A DNA stretch of 35,986 bases from Kamptonema formosum PCC 10802 (GCF_000332335.1 NZ_KB235948.1:1196278-1232263); one strand, 5' to 3'. Positions 8,654 to 17,674 are shown, counted from the stretch's first letter. Numbers and translations: made by a program. Notes: generated by a model not told the origin, from the letters alone.

Positions 8654-8682
8654 AAACCCGGTTTCTTAAAGAAACCGGGTTT
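8654..8682. repeat. 29-bp palindrome, copy 2 (central base A)
   Basis: Both 14-base arms are identical to the copy at 3496; the central base at 8668 is A. It lies between the convergent HmpF-like gene and the receiver-cyclase gene, 12 bp from the latter's stop codon, and could terminate both. Confidence 0.8.
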
Positions 8683-8693
8683 CTCTTAGAATT

Positions 8694-10577
8694 TCAGCGT
8701 TTTCCAAGCAGCCAGTAGGTGAGCATTTCTCCTTTGCCTTTGACCGCAATCCTGCCCCGTTTTTCAAACTCGAACTTGTCTTTTAAACGCTCGCAAGTAG
8801 CGGCGCTGACCTGAATTTTTCCAGGGAGTCCGCTCGACTCCATGCGGGAGGCGGTATTAACCGTATCGCCCCAGAGGTCGTAAATAAACTTGCTCATCCC
8901 AATCACGCCGGCGACGACAGGACCAATATGAATGCCAATGCGCAGTTGGAACTTGGCGGAGTTTTTCCCGTTGAAGCTAGCCAGAGCGGCTTGCATGTCC
9001 AGTGCCATTAAGGCAACTGCTGCCGCAGAATCCTGGCGGGGGACCGGCAAACCGCCGGCCACCATATAGGCATCGCCGATCGTTTTAATCTTTTCTAAGC
9101 TGTGTTTTTCTGCCAATTGGTCAAAAGCGGAAAAAATTTGGTTAAGAAATTTTACCAACTCGGCGGGAGCTTTGCTGGCGGAGAACTCGGTAAACCCCAC
9201 CAAATCGGCAAACAGGACTGTGACTTCATCAAAGTGGTCAGCTATCGGACTTTCCCCCTCCTGCAGGCGTTCGGCAATCGGTTGCGGTAAAATGTTCAGG
9301 AGCAGTTCCTCTGTCTGTTTCTGCTGGTAGTTGAGGGCTTCCTGCATTAGCACGCGCTCGGTGATATTGGAAACGATGCCTTCGCAGTAGAGCAGTTTGC
9401 CGGTGGAATCTCTCACCCCACGGGCGGTTTCAGAAATCCAAATCGTGCTGCCGTCCTTGCGATAGATTTTTGATTCAAATCCCGACACAGCATCATTGGT
9501 TTCGATGGCGGCGAGAAATTCCAGGCGGCGGTTGGGGTCAACATACAGCTGCTTGGCGATGTTCTGTACGCTTTCCATTAATTCTTCCGGAGAAGCGTAT
9601 CCATACATCTTTGCCAGTGCGGGATTGACGCTCAGATAGCCCCCGTCTGGAGTGGATTGAAAGATGCCGTCGATGGCATTTTCCACGATACTGTGATAGC
9701 GCTCTTCAGCAATTCGCAGCGCTTCTTCTGCCTCTTTACGGTCGCTGATGTCCCGCGCGACCAAAATAACTGAATCATCGCGGAAGGGAGAGAGTGCGGC
9801 GGCGAGCCAAACTTTCTTGTCGCCGATGTCTAGGCAGTAATCAAAATGGACAGTCTGCCGGCTTTCTAAAGCTTGGTGAATGCTACTCAACCACTCTTGG
9901 GAGGTTTCAACTTGAAAAAATTGATCGAGTGTAGGGCTGACCAAATCCCTGTCAGGGTGGTAGGATATCGCCATATTGGTGGGGAGAATCTCTAACTCGC
10001 CCAGCTGAAACCCTTGAATATTAATGGCGATTACGAGATCGGACATCGCTTCAAAAACCGCCCGCATTTTCTGCTCAGCAACCAGCAGCTTTTCCTCCAG
10101 AAGCTTGCGCTCAGCAATTTCAGCTTCAAATTGCTCGTTTTTCTGCTGGAGGAGTTCGGTTTGCTCCTGCAGTACCTTTTGCAGAGAGCGCTGGCTGAGT
10201 TGATTAGCGACTCGCGCCAGCACCTCTTCGATTTGAAACGGTTTGGTAATGTAGTCCGCCGCCCCAACTTGAAACGCTCTGGATTTATCCAGCCCTTCAC
10301 TGAGGGCGCTCAGGAAAATGACGGGAATGTCACGAGTTTGTGGGTTAGCTTTGAGTTTTTGGCAGACCTCATAGCCATCGATATATGGCATTAGAATATC
10401 CAGAAGAATTAAATCGGGAGGTGCGGCAAAAGCTATTTCAAGGGATGAATTTCCATCCGTTACCGCTCGCACTTTGTAGCCATTTTCTCTCAATATATTG
10501 ACTAACAAGCGCAAGTTAGCCGGCATATCGTCTACCACTAAAATATCTGCATTAAAAGGTTGGATTTCGAGATTCAT
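8694..10577 (-). CDS. Response regulator with PAS domains and adenylate cyclase output
   Basis: A 627-residue cytoplasmic protein with receiver (residues ~10-125; phosphoacceptor Asp60 in LILLDILMP, Lys112 in TKPF), a coiled linker, PAS (~165-285), PAS with PAC (~290-410) and a class III nucleotide cyclase domain (~435-627). The cyclase has the first metal Asp in FADLVGFT, the substrate Lys and second metal Asp in EKIKTIGDAYM, and the Asp of YDLWGDTVNTASRM, which together point to ATP rather than GTP as substrate. The start is preceded by a good ribosome-binding site (AGGAG, 6 bases before ATG). The hybrid kinase gene lies 262 bp upstream on the same strand, so phosphotransfer to this receiver is likely but unproven. 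The architecture is akin to receiver-containing cyanobacterial cyclases. Confidence 0.93.
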   Translation of the reverse strand: MNLEIQPFNADILVVDDMPANLRLLVNILRENGYKVRAVTDGNSSLEIAFAAPPDLILLDILMPYIDGYEVCQKLKANPQTRDIPVIFLSALSEGLDKSRAFQVGAADYITKPFQIEEVLARVANQLSQRSLQKVLQEQTELLQQKNEQFEAEIAERKLLEEKLLVAEQKMRAVFEAMSDLVIAINIQGFQLGELEILPTNMAISYHPDRDLVSPTLDQFFQVETSQEWLSSIHQALESRQTVHFDYCLDIGDKKVWLAAALSPFRDDSVILVARDISDRKEAEEALRIAEERYHSIVENAIDGIFQSTPDGGYLSVNPALAKMYGYASPEELMESVQNIAKQLYVDPNRRLEFLAAIETNDAVSGFESKIYRKDGSTIWISETARGVRDSTGKLLYCEGIVSNITERVLMQEALNYQQKQTEELLLNILPQPIAERLQEGESPIADHFDEVTVLFADLVGFTEFSASKAPAELVKFLNQIFSAFDQLAEKHSLEKIKTIGDAYMVAGGLPVPRQDSAAAVALMALDMQAALASFNGKNSAKFQLRIGIHIGPVVAGVIGMSKFIYDLWGDTVNTASRMESSGLPGKIQVSAATCERLKDKFEFEKRGRIAVKGKGEMLTYWLLGKR

Positions 10578-10839
10578 TGGTTTCTCCTACAGGCTCCCGG
10601 CTGGAATGCACGAGAGCGGGCTGTTTACCAATTATAGTCCCGGAATTGGTTTTTGGGAACAGTGCCGCCGGCTGAGTTGAGGGGACAGAGGATGGGGTGC
10701 TCATGGGCTGCGATCCTGGCCCGCCGGCTCTGGGAAGGGGGGAGAGAACTGAATTCTAAGCCGGAGGGCAGAAATAAAGTAAGCATTAAGAAACCTGGTG
10801 TTTTAGAGCTGATAGCTCTCAGCCCCCACCGGCAGTGTC

Positions 10840-13800
10840 TTATTTGCCTACTTTCGCAATCAAATCCAGCATTTTATCGTACTCAAAATCCTCCTGACGC
10901 TCCTGAAGGAGTTGGGCGAGGTCAGGATAATCGCTGCGGATTTCGGCGATAAAGCTCTGCATTAGCTCCCAGTCGGCGCGGCGGATGGCTTCCTGCATGC
11001 CTGTCACCCACGAATTGGGGAGCGCCGGCAGCGCAGACAGGTCAAGCATTCCTCCGGCACCAAACAGCTTTGTCCGGGCGGGGGTGACATCTTCCCAGAC
11101 AAAGCGCACGCCGAGATGCTGGGAAAGGGCGTCGAAGATGGTTTGCTCTCGGAAAGGTTTGGTGATGAAGTCATCGCAGCCGGCGGCAATTGCTTCTTCT
11201 CTCTGTTCCTGTGATATACTGGCAGTTACGGCAATAATAGTAACGGCTGTATCTGCAACTTGCGCTCCGGAATTTTGCGCCAATATTTTTTGCTCTCTGG
11301 CTCGAATCTCTCCGGTGGCTTGATAGCCATCGAGCACCGGCATTCGCAAATCCATCCAGATCAGGTGGGGCTGCCAGCGTGACCAAATTTCGACGGCTTC
11401 CATGCCGGTGCCGGCTGTTTGCAGCTCAAAGCCAAAGGGCGCGAGCAGTTTGAGAAACAGTTGGCAATTCACGTCGGAGTCGTCCGCAATCAGAAGCCGG
11501 TAGCGAGGCTGGTGGGGTGCGAGGGCAATGGCGCGGCGAACCGGCTGTCGCGTTTCGAGATCGCTAGCCTGAAGAACTTCAACACAGATGTCAAATTTAA
11601 ACGTTGCCCCCCGTTCCACCTCGCTTTCTACAGCCATCTCACCGCCCATGAGCCGCACAAATTGCCGGCTGATGCTCAACCCCAAGCCGGTGCCCTGCTG
11701 GGAACTCTCACCGGCAGAGGTTTGCACAAAAGGTTGAAAGAGCTTGCCGATTTCGTCAGGGGCAATCCCCGCGCCGGTGTCGGTGACATCAAAGGTAAGT
11801 GGGCACTGAGAATTGGGCATTCGGGGATGTTGGATGTTGAATGTTGGATGTTGAATTTTGGGATTTTGGGATGGGGGATTCGGGATGGGGGACGGATTGT
11901 TTTGCCCGATGCCCGATGCGCTATTCCCCACTCTCACTCTCACCCACACGCTCCCAAATTGAGTAAACTTAATCGCGTTACTCAGGAGGTTAATCAGGAC
12001 TTGGCGCAGCTTGACCTGATCGGTGCGGATGTGCTGGGGGACGCCGGCGCTGCGCTCAAAAATCAGCTGCAATCCCTTCTCGCTAGCTCGCAAACGGAAC
12101 AAATTTTCCAGCTCGTCCAGCAGGGAATAGAGGTCGAAATTGCTGGGGGCGAGCGTCATGCGCCCCGCTTCAATCTTGGAGAGGTCGAGGATTTGGTTAA
12201 TTAAAGTCAGCAGGTGTTCGCCACTGCTGTGAATAATTTGCAAATTTTCTTGCTGTTCGGCAGAGCAGTTAGGGCTGCGACTCATCAGTTGAGAGAACCC
12301 GAGAATCGCATTCAGGGGAGTCCGCAATTCGTGACTCATATTGGCCAGGAAGGTGCTTTTAGCGCGGTTGGCGGCTTCGGCTGCTTCTTTGGCTTTTTCC
12401 AGTTCGGCTTGAGCTTGTTTGCGGTCGGTAATCTCCACGACAACAGTTCCGACTCCCGCAGGGAGATTTTCTGCGCCCGGAATTGGGAAGTAGGAAACTA
12501 GCCAGTCACGCTTAACCCCTGGCTGGCTGGGAACTTCTCCGCTGACTTCTAAATTCAGCACCGGCTCACCGGCACTCATCACTTGCCGGTAGAGAGGTTC
12601 CAGGGTGGGAGCGAGGTTGGGTAAGACTTCCCGAATGGTTTTGCCAATGTGTTCCCCCACCGGCAAGCCGTTAATCTCTGCTAGGCGCTCATTGATTTGC
12701 ACATACCGCAGCTGGCGGTCCACAACACACAGCCCCACCGGCGCAGAGGCAAAAAAAGCGTTCAGCCGAGCTTCTCGCAGTACCAGTTGTTGCTGGAGGG
12801 CTTTGCGCTCGGTAATATCCATAACCGTGCCAAACAGCTGGACAATCTCCCCGAACTCATTCAAAACAGGCTCCCCTCTCGCTTCGATGTGGCGGATTGC
12901 CCCATCTTGGCGGATAATTCGTATATTTGCCTCAAACGGCTGTCCGGCACGGGCTTTCTCCTGGATGAGTTGCAAAAAGATTTCCCGCTCGTCTGGATGA
13001 ATGTATTTGATTGATTCACCAGGTTGAAAGGCGGGCAAGCTGGGGTCAAGACCGTGAATGCGGTATAGTTCTTCAGTCCAAGTGGTTTTTCGTGTGGCGA
13101 CTTCCCACTCCCAACTGCCAATATGGGCGACTCTCTGGGCTTCCCGCAGTTTGGCTTCGGTTTGCTTGCGTTCGGCAATTTCTCGCTCTAACCGGGCGTT
13201 TATGCTGACTAACTCAGCAGTCCTTTCGGCGACTCGGGCTTCTAGGGTGCGATAGGACTCAGCTAGCATCTCCTGGGCGTGCTTGCGCTCGCTAATGTCA
13301 TAAAAGACATTGAGGCTGTAGAGAATTTTTCCGCCCTCATCAAACACCGGAATCGAGCGCACTTCCAGGGGAAGAATTGTTTCGTTGCAGTGAATCTCAA
13401 GATCGTCAGCGGTGACGGTTTCCCCTTTTAAGGAGCGCAAGGCGGGCAGGTATTCGCTGGGATACAGCTCGCCGGTGCCGGCACGGCAGATGTGATAGAC
13501 TTCTGCAAATTCTTCCGGTGTGGCTTCCGGTACGAGTCCCTCACCCAGGAGCTGTTTGCCAGCCTGATTAATATAGACGAATTCCCCATCAGGGTCAATA
13601 ATCGACAGCCCAACCGGCATAGCTTCCAGGAATTGAGAGAGCCTCCGCTCACTTTCAGAGCGCGCCGCATTCAGTGCCGCCATTTCCGCAAAGGAGGTTT
13701 GCAGCTGTTTTGCCATGCTGTTGAAAGACTGCGCCAGTTCTCCAACCTCATCGGCGCGTTCAATTTCTAACTGCTGCTGCAAGTTCCCGTCAGCGATATC

Positions 13801-14958
13801 TTTAGCAGCAACATTTAAGACATGAATCGGCTGCGTTATCCAGCGAGCGGTAAGAATCCCGCATCCTGTGGCCACTAGCAGCGTCACCAAGCACAGCGCA
13901 GCCGTGATGCGAGTGTTGCTCTCGATCCGTTCCATGAAGTCAGACTCTGGCACAACGACGACAATCAGCCAGTCCAGACCGAATTTGTCCTGGTAAGGGG
14001 TGACTCGTACAAAAGTCCGCCGGTTTCCGAGGGTCAGGTCAAGCTGTTGCGGCGTTTTAATATCCTGGAAAGTGCCAAAATGCGCGCGCAGTTGCTTGGC
14101 AGTGGCTTGAATGGTAAAATCGCTGCTGTCGGAAGCGCTCAGCCGGTGGGCTACGCCCTTAACCAGCGCGTAGGAAGGCTTGTCGCTGGAACTCGCCACC
14201 AGCAGTCCAGAGCGTTCTGTGAGAAATACCACTCCCGACTTACCAACCCTTAATTTTCGCAGGAACTCCCCGATATGAGAGACACTGAGGTCAATGCCCA
14301 AGACACCGAGAAGTTTATGGCGCTCGCTGTATAGGGGATAGCTGGCAGAAATCGCTAATTCCTCTGGAATATCCGCCCAGTTGTACAGGGGGCTCCAGAT
14401 GGGTTTGCCGGCGGCGACAGCACTGCTGTACCAAGCGGCGGCATTGGGATTTTGATTTTCGTAAATTTCCCTGAGATAGGCGCGATTCCCCCGGCTATCT
14501 GGAGCGTAGGAATAAAGTTTCTTGAGGCTGGGCTTTGACAGCTTGGCAATTTCTACGGCTCCACCGACATACCCAACCCCAATAAATTCACCCTCTTGAT
14601 TTCCATAGTTGATATAAGTGAAGTCATAAAGTTGCAGCTGCCGCCAGAAGTATTTCCCCATGCTTTTAAAGTTCTTCAAGTCTAGAATGCCTGTATCAAT
14701 GGCCTCCCAGTTTAGGCGGTTAACCTTTTGAGCGGTGCTTAAATAATTGTCTAAGTGCTGGTGAGTGCGCTCGCTGACTTCCGCCATCAACTGGTTCGCC
14801 AAGTCCGCCACCGCTTTCTGCCCGTTTTTAAAAGAAAGATACCCCACTAACCCCACCGCACCGGCGATTTGCAAGACAAAGGGAACAATCAGGACAGTGC
14901 GCAGGGGAAGTTTCCCAGACACTTTGGCCATCAGGCGATTGAGAGGGTTGAAAGACAT
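10840..14958 (-). CDS. Hybrid sensor histidine kinase (Cache-HAMP-PAS-kinase-receiver)
   Basis: A 1372-residue membrane sensor if started at ATG 14958, where MSFNPLNRLMAKVSGKLPLR precedes the first membrane segment (VLIVPFVLQIAGAVGLVGYL). An upstream in-frame start at 15138 would add 60 residues that look non-coding. Order: TM1, periplasmic Cache-type domain (~45-335), TM2 (~345-370), HAMP, three PAS domains, HisKA with phospho-His876 in SHELRTPLNAILGF, ATPase domain with N box (NLLSNAIKF) and G box (DTGAGI), receiver with Asp1203 (IWMDLRMP), and a helical tail. About 48 residues (~1003-1050) inside the ATPase domain, containing NPKIQHPTFNIQHP, are encoded by heptamer repeats. The next gene downstream is a receiver-cyclase, a plausible partner. 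The long plus-strand ORF across 11419-12204 is a shadow. Confidence 0.92.
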   Translation of the reverse strand: MSFNPLNRLMAKVSGKLPLRTVLIVPFVLQIAGAVGLVGYLSFKNGQKAVADLANQLMAEVSERTHQHLDNYLSTAQKVNRLNWEAIDTGILDLKNFKSMGKYFWRQLQLYDFTYINYGNQEGEFIGVGYVGGAVEIAKLSKPSLKKLYSYAPDSRGNRAYLREIYENQNPNAAAWYSSAVAAGKPIWSPLYNWADIPEELAISASYPLYSERHKLLGVLGIDLSVSHIGEFLRKLRVGKSGVVFLTERSGLLVASSSDKPSYALVKGVAHRLSASDSSDFTIQATAKQLRAHFGTFQDIKTPQQLDLTLGNRRTFVRVTPYQDKFGLDWLIVVVVPESDFMERIESNTRITAALCLVTLLVATGCGILTARWITQPIHVLNVAAKDIADGNLQQQLEIERADEVGELAQSFNSMAKQLQTSFAEMAALNAARSESERRLSQFLEAMPVGLSIIDPDGEFVYINQAGKQLLGEGLVPEATPEEFAEVYHICRAGTGELYPSEYLPALRSLKGETVTADDLEIHCNETILPLEVRSIPVFDEGGKILYSLNVFYDISERKHAQEMLAESYRTLEARVAERTAELVSINARLEREIAERKQTEAKLREAQRVAHIGSWEWEVATRKTTWTEELYRIHGLDPSLPAFQPGESIKYIHPDEREIFLQLIQEKARAGQPFEANIRIIRQDGAIRHIEARGEPVLNEFGEIVQLFGTVMDITERKALQQQLVLREARLNAFFASAPVGLCVVDRQLRYVQINERLAEINGLPVGEHIGKTIREVLPNLAPTLEPLYRQVMSAGEPVLNLEVSGEVPSQPGVKRDWLVSYFPIPGAENLPAGVGTVVVEITDRKQAQAELEKAKEAAEAANRAKSTFLANMSHELRTPLNAILGFSQLMSRSPNCSAEQQENLQIIHSSGEHLLTLINQILDLSKIEAGRMTLAPSNFDLYSLLDELENLFRLRASEKGLQLIFERSAGVPQHIRTDQVKLRQVLINLLSNAIKFTQFGSVWVRVRVGNSASGIGQNNPSPIPNPPSQNPKIQHPTFNIQHPRMPNSQCPLTFDVTDTGAGIAPDEIGKLFQPFVQTSAGESSQQGTGLGLSISRQFVRLMGGEMAVESEVERGATFKFDICVEVLQASDLETRQPVRRAIALAPHQPRYRLLIADDSDVNCQLFLKLLAPFGFELQTAGTGMEAVEIWSRWQPHLIWMDLRMPVLDGYQATGEIRAREQKILAQNSGAQVADTAVTIIAVTASISQEQREEAIAAGCDDFITKPFREQTIFDALSQHLGVRFVWEDVTPARTKLFGAGGMLDLSALPALPNSWVTGMQEAIRRADWELMQSFIAEIRSDYPDLAQLLQERQEDFEYDKMLDLIAKVGK
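11812..11945. repeat. Heptamer (STRR-like) repeat translated inside the kinase
   Basis: Plus-strand sequence around 11829-11872 is built of 7-base units (TGTTGGA, TGTTGAA, TGTTGGA, TGTTGAA) grading into TTTTGGG, followed by GGGGATTCGGGATGGGGGA. Such short tandem repeats are known from cyanobacterial intergenic regions; here they lie in frame between the N box and G box of the kinase. Confidence 0.7.
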
Positions 14959-15627
14959 AGGAGGACTTAAAGTTTTTTTGTAAACCGAATTGGGACGCCA
15001 CCGCACCCAAAGCGTAAAGCTGTAGCCGGTGGCACCCGCCGAGAACACTATACTAACACCCTGACACGCACCCTCGCGAGCTAAACAGCTCACCGGCTGG
15101 CGGGATAGAGGTTTCCGCCGGACAGTGCGCCGCCCCATCTGAATCCCACTCCTGATTATAGAGGATTTCTGTTTCTGCTTCAGTCAAAATAGCAACTTGC
15201 CGGTGCCGGTTGAGCTTTCCAGCCCTAACCTTTAATTTTTTTAAATTTTTTTAGTGTCGCGGCTCGCCCTCTGCTGATATCTCACACCCCCTCAAGCCCG
15301 CGCCGCCTGGATTTGCAAATTGTTCGCAGTCCGCAGCGCGCTCACACCGCTGGCAATAGGAGGCGATCCCCTCACTACGAAGGATGAATATTTCTTAATT
15401 TTTGTAAAAATGCTTGCAATTGCCGGCTGCTTCATGTAGACTAAAGTTGTGCTTTCCGTAGGTAAACACCCCCGCACTTAAGGCTGGCATAAACCCTATG
15501 TTTTGAGGAGATTTCATGCAATCGATACAGAGATTGCACCGGCTTGTCGTGGGAAGCGCACATCCATGCCAATGGCGTGTACAGTAAGGAATGGTATTGT
15601 ATTGCGCCACCGGCAAGGATGTGACAG
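14959..15627. other. Divergent intergenic region, kinase / carbonic anhydrase
   Basis: 669 bp between two divergent genes, so it should hold both promoters. The 15000-15138 part is an open minus-strand extension of the kinase frame that I do not believe is translated. AT-rich tracts occur at 15231-15252 and 15390-15410. A promoter candidate for the carbonic anhydrase lies at 15414-15442. No other gene is supported. Confidence 0.6.
15414..15442 (+). promoter_or_regulatory. Sigma-70-type promoter candidate for carbonic anhydrase
   Basis: TTGCAA at 15414-15419 and TAGACT at 15437-15442 with a 17-bp spacer. It would give a leader of ~180 nt before the ATG at 15628. No experimental support. Confidence 0.35.
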
Positions 15628-16347
15628 ATGGAACAGTTAATCAAAGGACTGCATGAATTCCAAACGAACTATTTTAGCACGCACCGAGAGCTGTTCGCCA
15701 GGCTCTCTCACGGACAGCATCCCAGAGTCCTGTTCATCACCTGCTCCGACTCCCGGATTAACCCGCACCTGATCACGCAGACGGAGCCGGGCGAACTCTT
15801 TATCATGCGGAATGTGGGCAATATCATCCCCCCCTATGGCGCTACGAATGGGAGTGAAGCCGCAGCCATTGAATACGCTATCCAAGCGTTGGGTATCGAA
15901 AATATTATCCTCTGTGGCCACTCCCACTGTGGGGCGATTAAAGGGCTGTTGCAGCTGAACAAACTGGCGGATCGGATGCCCTTAGTGTGCGACTGGCTAA
16001 AGCATGCCGAGGCAACCCGCCAGGTTATTAAGGAGAACTACAAACAGCTCGAAGGCGAGTCACTGGTCAACGTCGCGATTCAGGAAAACGTCCTGACCCA
16101 GATAGAAAACCTGCGCACCTACCCCGCTATTCGCGCCAAACTCCGCGCCGGCAAAATCCACATTCACGCCTGGATTTATCAAATTGAAACCGGCAAAGTC
16201 TTTGCCTACAGCCCCAGCGACGGGCAGTTTGTGATCCTGGAGTCACAATTTATCGCATCTTTAGATTGCGGGCACGCCGATTTGGCGGCAGAGTGCGCGC
16301 CGCAATATTTAGACGCGCCGCAAGCCGGCGAACTATTGCACAACTAG
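15628..16347 (+). CDS. Beta-carbonic anhydrase (CcaA/IcfA type)
   Basis: A 239-residue zinc enzyme catalysing reversible CO2 hydration. The signature C-S-D-S-R (LFITCSDSRINPHL) lies near residue 39 and the H-x-x-C pair (CGHSHCGAI) near 98-101; conserved MRNVGN and PPYG segments follow the first motif. There is no export signal, so it is cytoplasmic or carboxysomal. Carboxysomal cyanobacterial beta-CAs (~270 residues) carry a C-terminal extension; this one is shorter, so carboxysome targeting is uncertain. AAGGA lies ~10 bases before the ATG. The methyltransferase gene begins ~100 bp downstream on the same strand but is probably unrelated in function. Confidence 0.93.
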   Translation: MEQLIKGLHEFQTNYFSTHRELFARLSHGQHPRVLFITCSDSRINPHLITQTEPGELFIMRNVGNIIPPYGATNGSEAAAIEYAIQALGIENIILCGHSHCGAIKGLLQLNKLADRMPLVCDWLKHAEATRQVIKENYKQLEGESLVNVAIQENVLTQIENLRTYPAIRAKLRAGKIHIHAWIYQIETGKVFAYSPSDGQFVILESQFIASLDCGHADLAAECAPQYLDAPQAGELLHN

Positions 16348-16448
16348 CAGGAGTAGGGTGGGTTCCCTCCTTTGAGGGAACTGCCCCAATAGCAAGCCAT
16401 GTTATTATTGTAAGTGAGAGCCTCTCCGTCAGGGATAAAATTAAGAGA

Positions 16449-17180
16449 ATGCTGGCAATGAACTCGGTCGAACTCTTTGCGGGATCTGGGGGCTTAGCCC
16501 TAGGGATAGCTCATGCAGGCTTCTGTCATAAAGCGGTGATTGAGCTGGATAAAAATGCCTGCGAGACAATTCGCGAGAATCAGCGGCGCGGCATAAAATT
16601 CGTCGCCGGCTGGCCTGTTTTCCAGGCGGATGTGACTGAATTCGATTTTACAGCAATCAGCGGTGGGGTTGACCTGCTCGCCGGCGGACCCCCGTGCCAG
16701 CCTTTCTCTCTGGGAGGCAAACACCAAGGGTGCCTCGACGAGCGAGACATGTTCCCCCACTTCTTCCGCGCCGTGCGAGAGTTACAGCCGCTGGCGATTC
16801 TTATCGAGAATGTCAGCGGTTTATTGCGCCCTGCGTTCAGCAAATATTTCCAGTCTATTATCCTGCAACTTACTTACCCAGAGATTGTGCCAAAGCTGGG
16901 TGAGGGCTGGGCAAACCACCTGTCGCGGTTAGAACTGAAAGCAGGAGTGCACGGTATCCCCGGAGGGGAAAATATGCTAGCCTCTCATACCGGTCAGGTG
17001 CGTTATTTCACGGTTCGCGAAGCGGCCAGGCTGCAAACTTTTCCGGACGAATACTTCTTCCCTCACTGCCCGACAGAAACCATGCGACAGTTGGGAAACG
17101 CTGTTCCGGTCGCCTTGGCGGAGATTATTGCCTCTAGTATCAGGGCGCGGATCGAGACATTTCGGGCGATTGGGGTGTAG
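16449..17180 (+). CDS. DNA cytosine-5 methyltransferase lacking its central region
   Basis: A 243-residue protein from ATG 16449 (ATG 16458 is equally good: MNSVELFAGSGGLALG). Motif I is FAGSGG, motif IV holds the catalytic Cys83 (GGPPCQPFSLGG), motif VI is IENV at ~119, motif IX region is RYFTVREAARLQTFP and motif X is QLGNAVPV. Between motif VI and motif IX only ~80 residues remain: HLSRLE passes straight into LKAGVHGIPGGENM near residue 163. Full-length relatives carry here the QxRxR motif VIII and the target-recognition domain, about 130-150 residues (from memory). The frame is kept, so this looks like an internal in-frame deletion; the protein is probably unable to select a DNA target. 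No restriction endonuclease gene is next to it. Confidence 0.85.
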   Translation: MLAMNSVELFAGSGGLALGIAHAGFCHKAVIELDKNACETIRENQRRGIKFVAGWPVFQADVTEFDFTAISGGVDLLAGGPPCQPFSLGGKHQGCLDERDMFPHFFRAVRELQPLAILIENVSGLLRPAFSKYFQSIILQLTYPEIVPKLGEGWANHLSRLELKAGVHGIPGGENMLASHTGQVRYFTVREAARLQTFPDEYFFPHCPTETMRQLGNAVPVALAEIIASSIRARIETFRAIGV

Positions 17181-17284
17181 CCACCGGCTCGCTGTCTGGT
17201 AGAATCTACCCTATGCTGGAAATATTTAGAATCCCGTCCGATTTAGAAGAAAGCCTTATCGCTTTCTGTGGGAGACAGCAGTGT

Positions 17285-17419
17285 TATAGCAGTGCGCAGT
17301 CAGTTTAGGACACGCTTGATACGAATTCTAGGCGTAGGGCAGGCGTTCGCCGGGCCTCAATATTTCTGGGACAGGCGAGACGCCTGTCCTACGTCCTAAC
17401 CTAAGTGCCTACTGCTATA
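17285..17419. mobile_element. MITE-1 copy b
   Basis: A 135-bp element with terminal inverted repeats: left end TATAGCAGTGCGCAGTCAGT, right end (reverse complement) TATAGCAGTAGGCACTTAGG; both continue to TTAGGAC. It shares these ends, and the internal block AGGGCAGGCGTT, with the element at 4584-4767, but the cores otherwise differ. It carries an internal hairpin (17368-17389, arms GGGACAGGCG / CGCCTGTCC). It abuts the 21-bp tandem array. Confidence 0.8.
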
Positions 17420-17422
17420 ATT

Positions 17423-17674
17423 GCGAGCCGGCGCATTAGGATTGCGAGCCGGCGCATTAGCATTGCGAGCCGGCACATTCGTCATGCGAGCCGGCACATT
17501 CGTCATGCGAGCCGGCGCATTAGCATTGCGAGCCGGCGCATTAGCATTGCGAGCCGGCACATTAGCATTGCGAGCCGGCGCATTAGCATTGCGAGCCGGC
17601 ACATTAGCATTGCGAGCCGGCGCATTCGTAATGCGAGCCGGCACATTAGCATTGCGAGCCGGCGCACTGGCATA
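17423..17674. repeat. Tandem array, 12 units of 21 bp
   Basis: Twelve contiguous units, each starting GCGAGCCGGC, then G or A, CATT, and a variable 6-base end (mostly AGCATT, also CGTCAT, CGTAAT, AGGATT). The period is exactly 21 bp with no spacers, so it is not CRISPR. The unit core contains the palindrome GCCGGC. Since 21 is divisible by three, several frames stay open on both strands and give artefactual 7-residue repeat ORFs. It lies between the convergent methyltransferase and ABC1 genes. Confidence 0.95.

Noticed and set aside
11419-12204. 261-codon plus-strand ORF opposite the hybrid kinase
   Set aside because: The minus-strand frame carries clear HisKA, ATPase and receiver motifs; this is its shadow.
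14959-15138. 60-residue N-terminal extension of the hybrid kinase
   Set aside because: Arg- and Cys-rich, precedes a normal cytoplasmic lead-in to TM1 starting MSFNPLNRLM; unlikely to be translated.
17423-17674. Possible CRISPR array
   Set aside because: Units are contiguous with no unique spacers, the unit is only 21 bp, and no cas genes are nearby.
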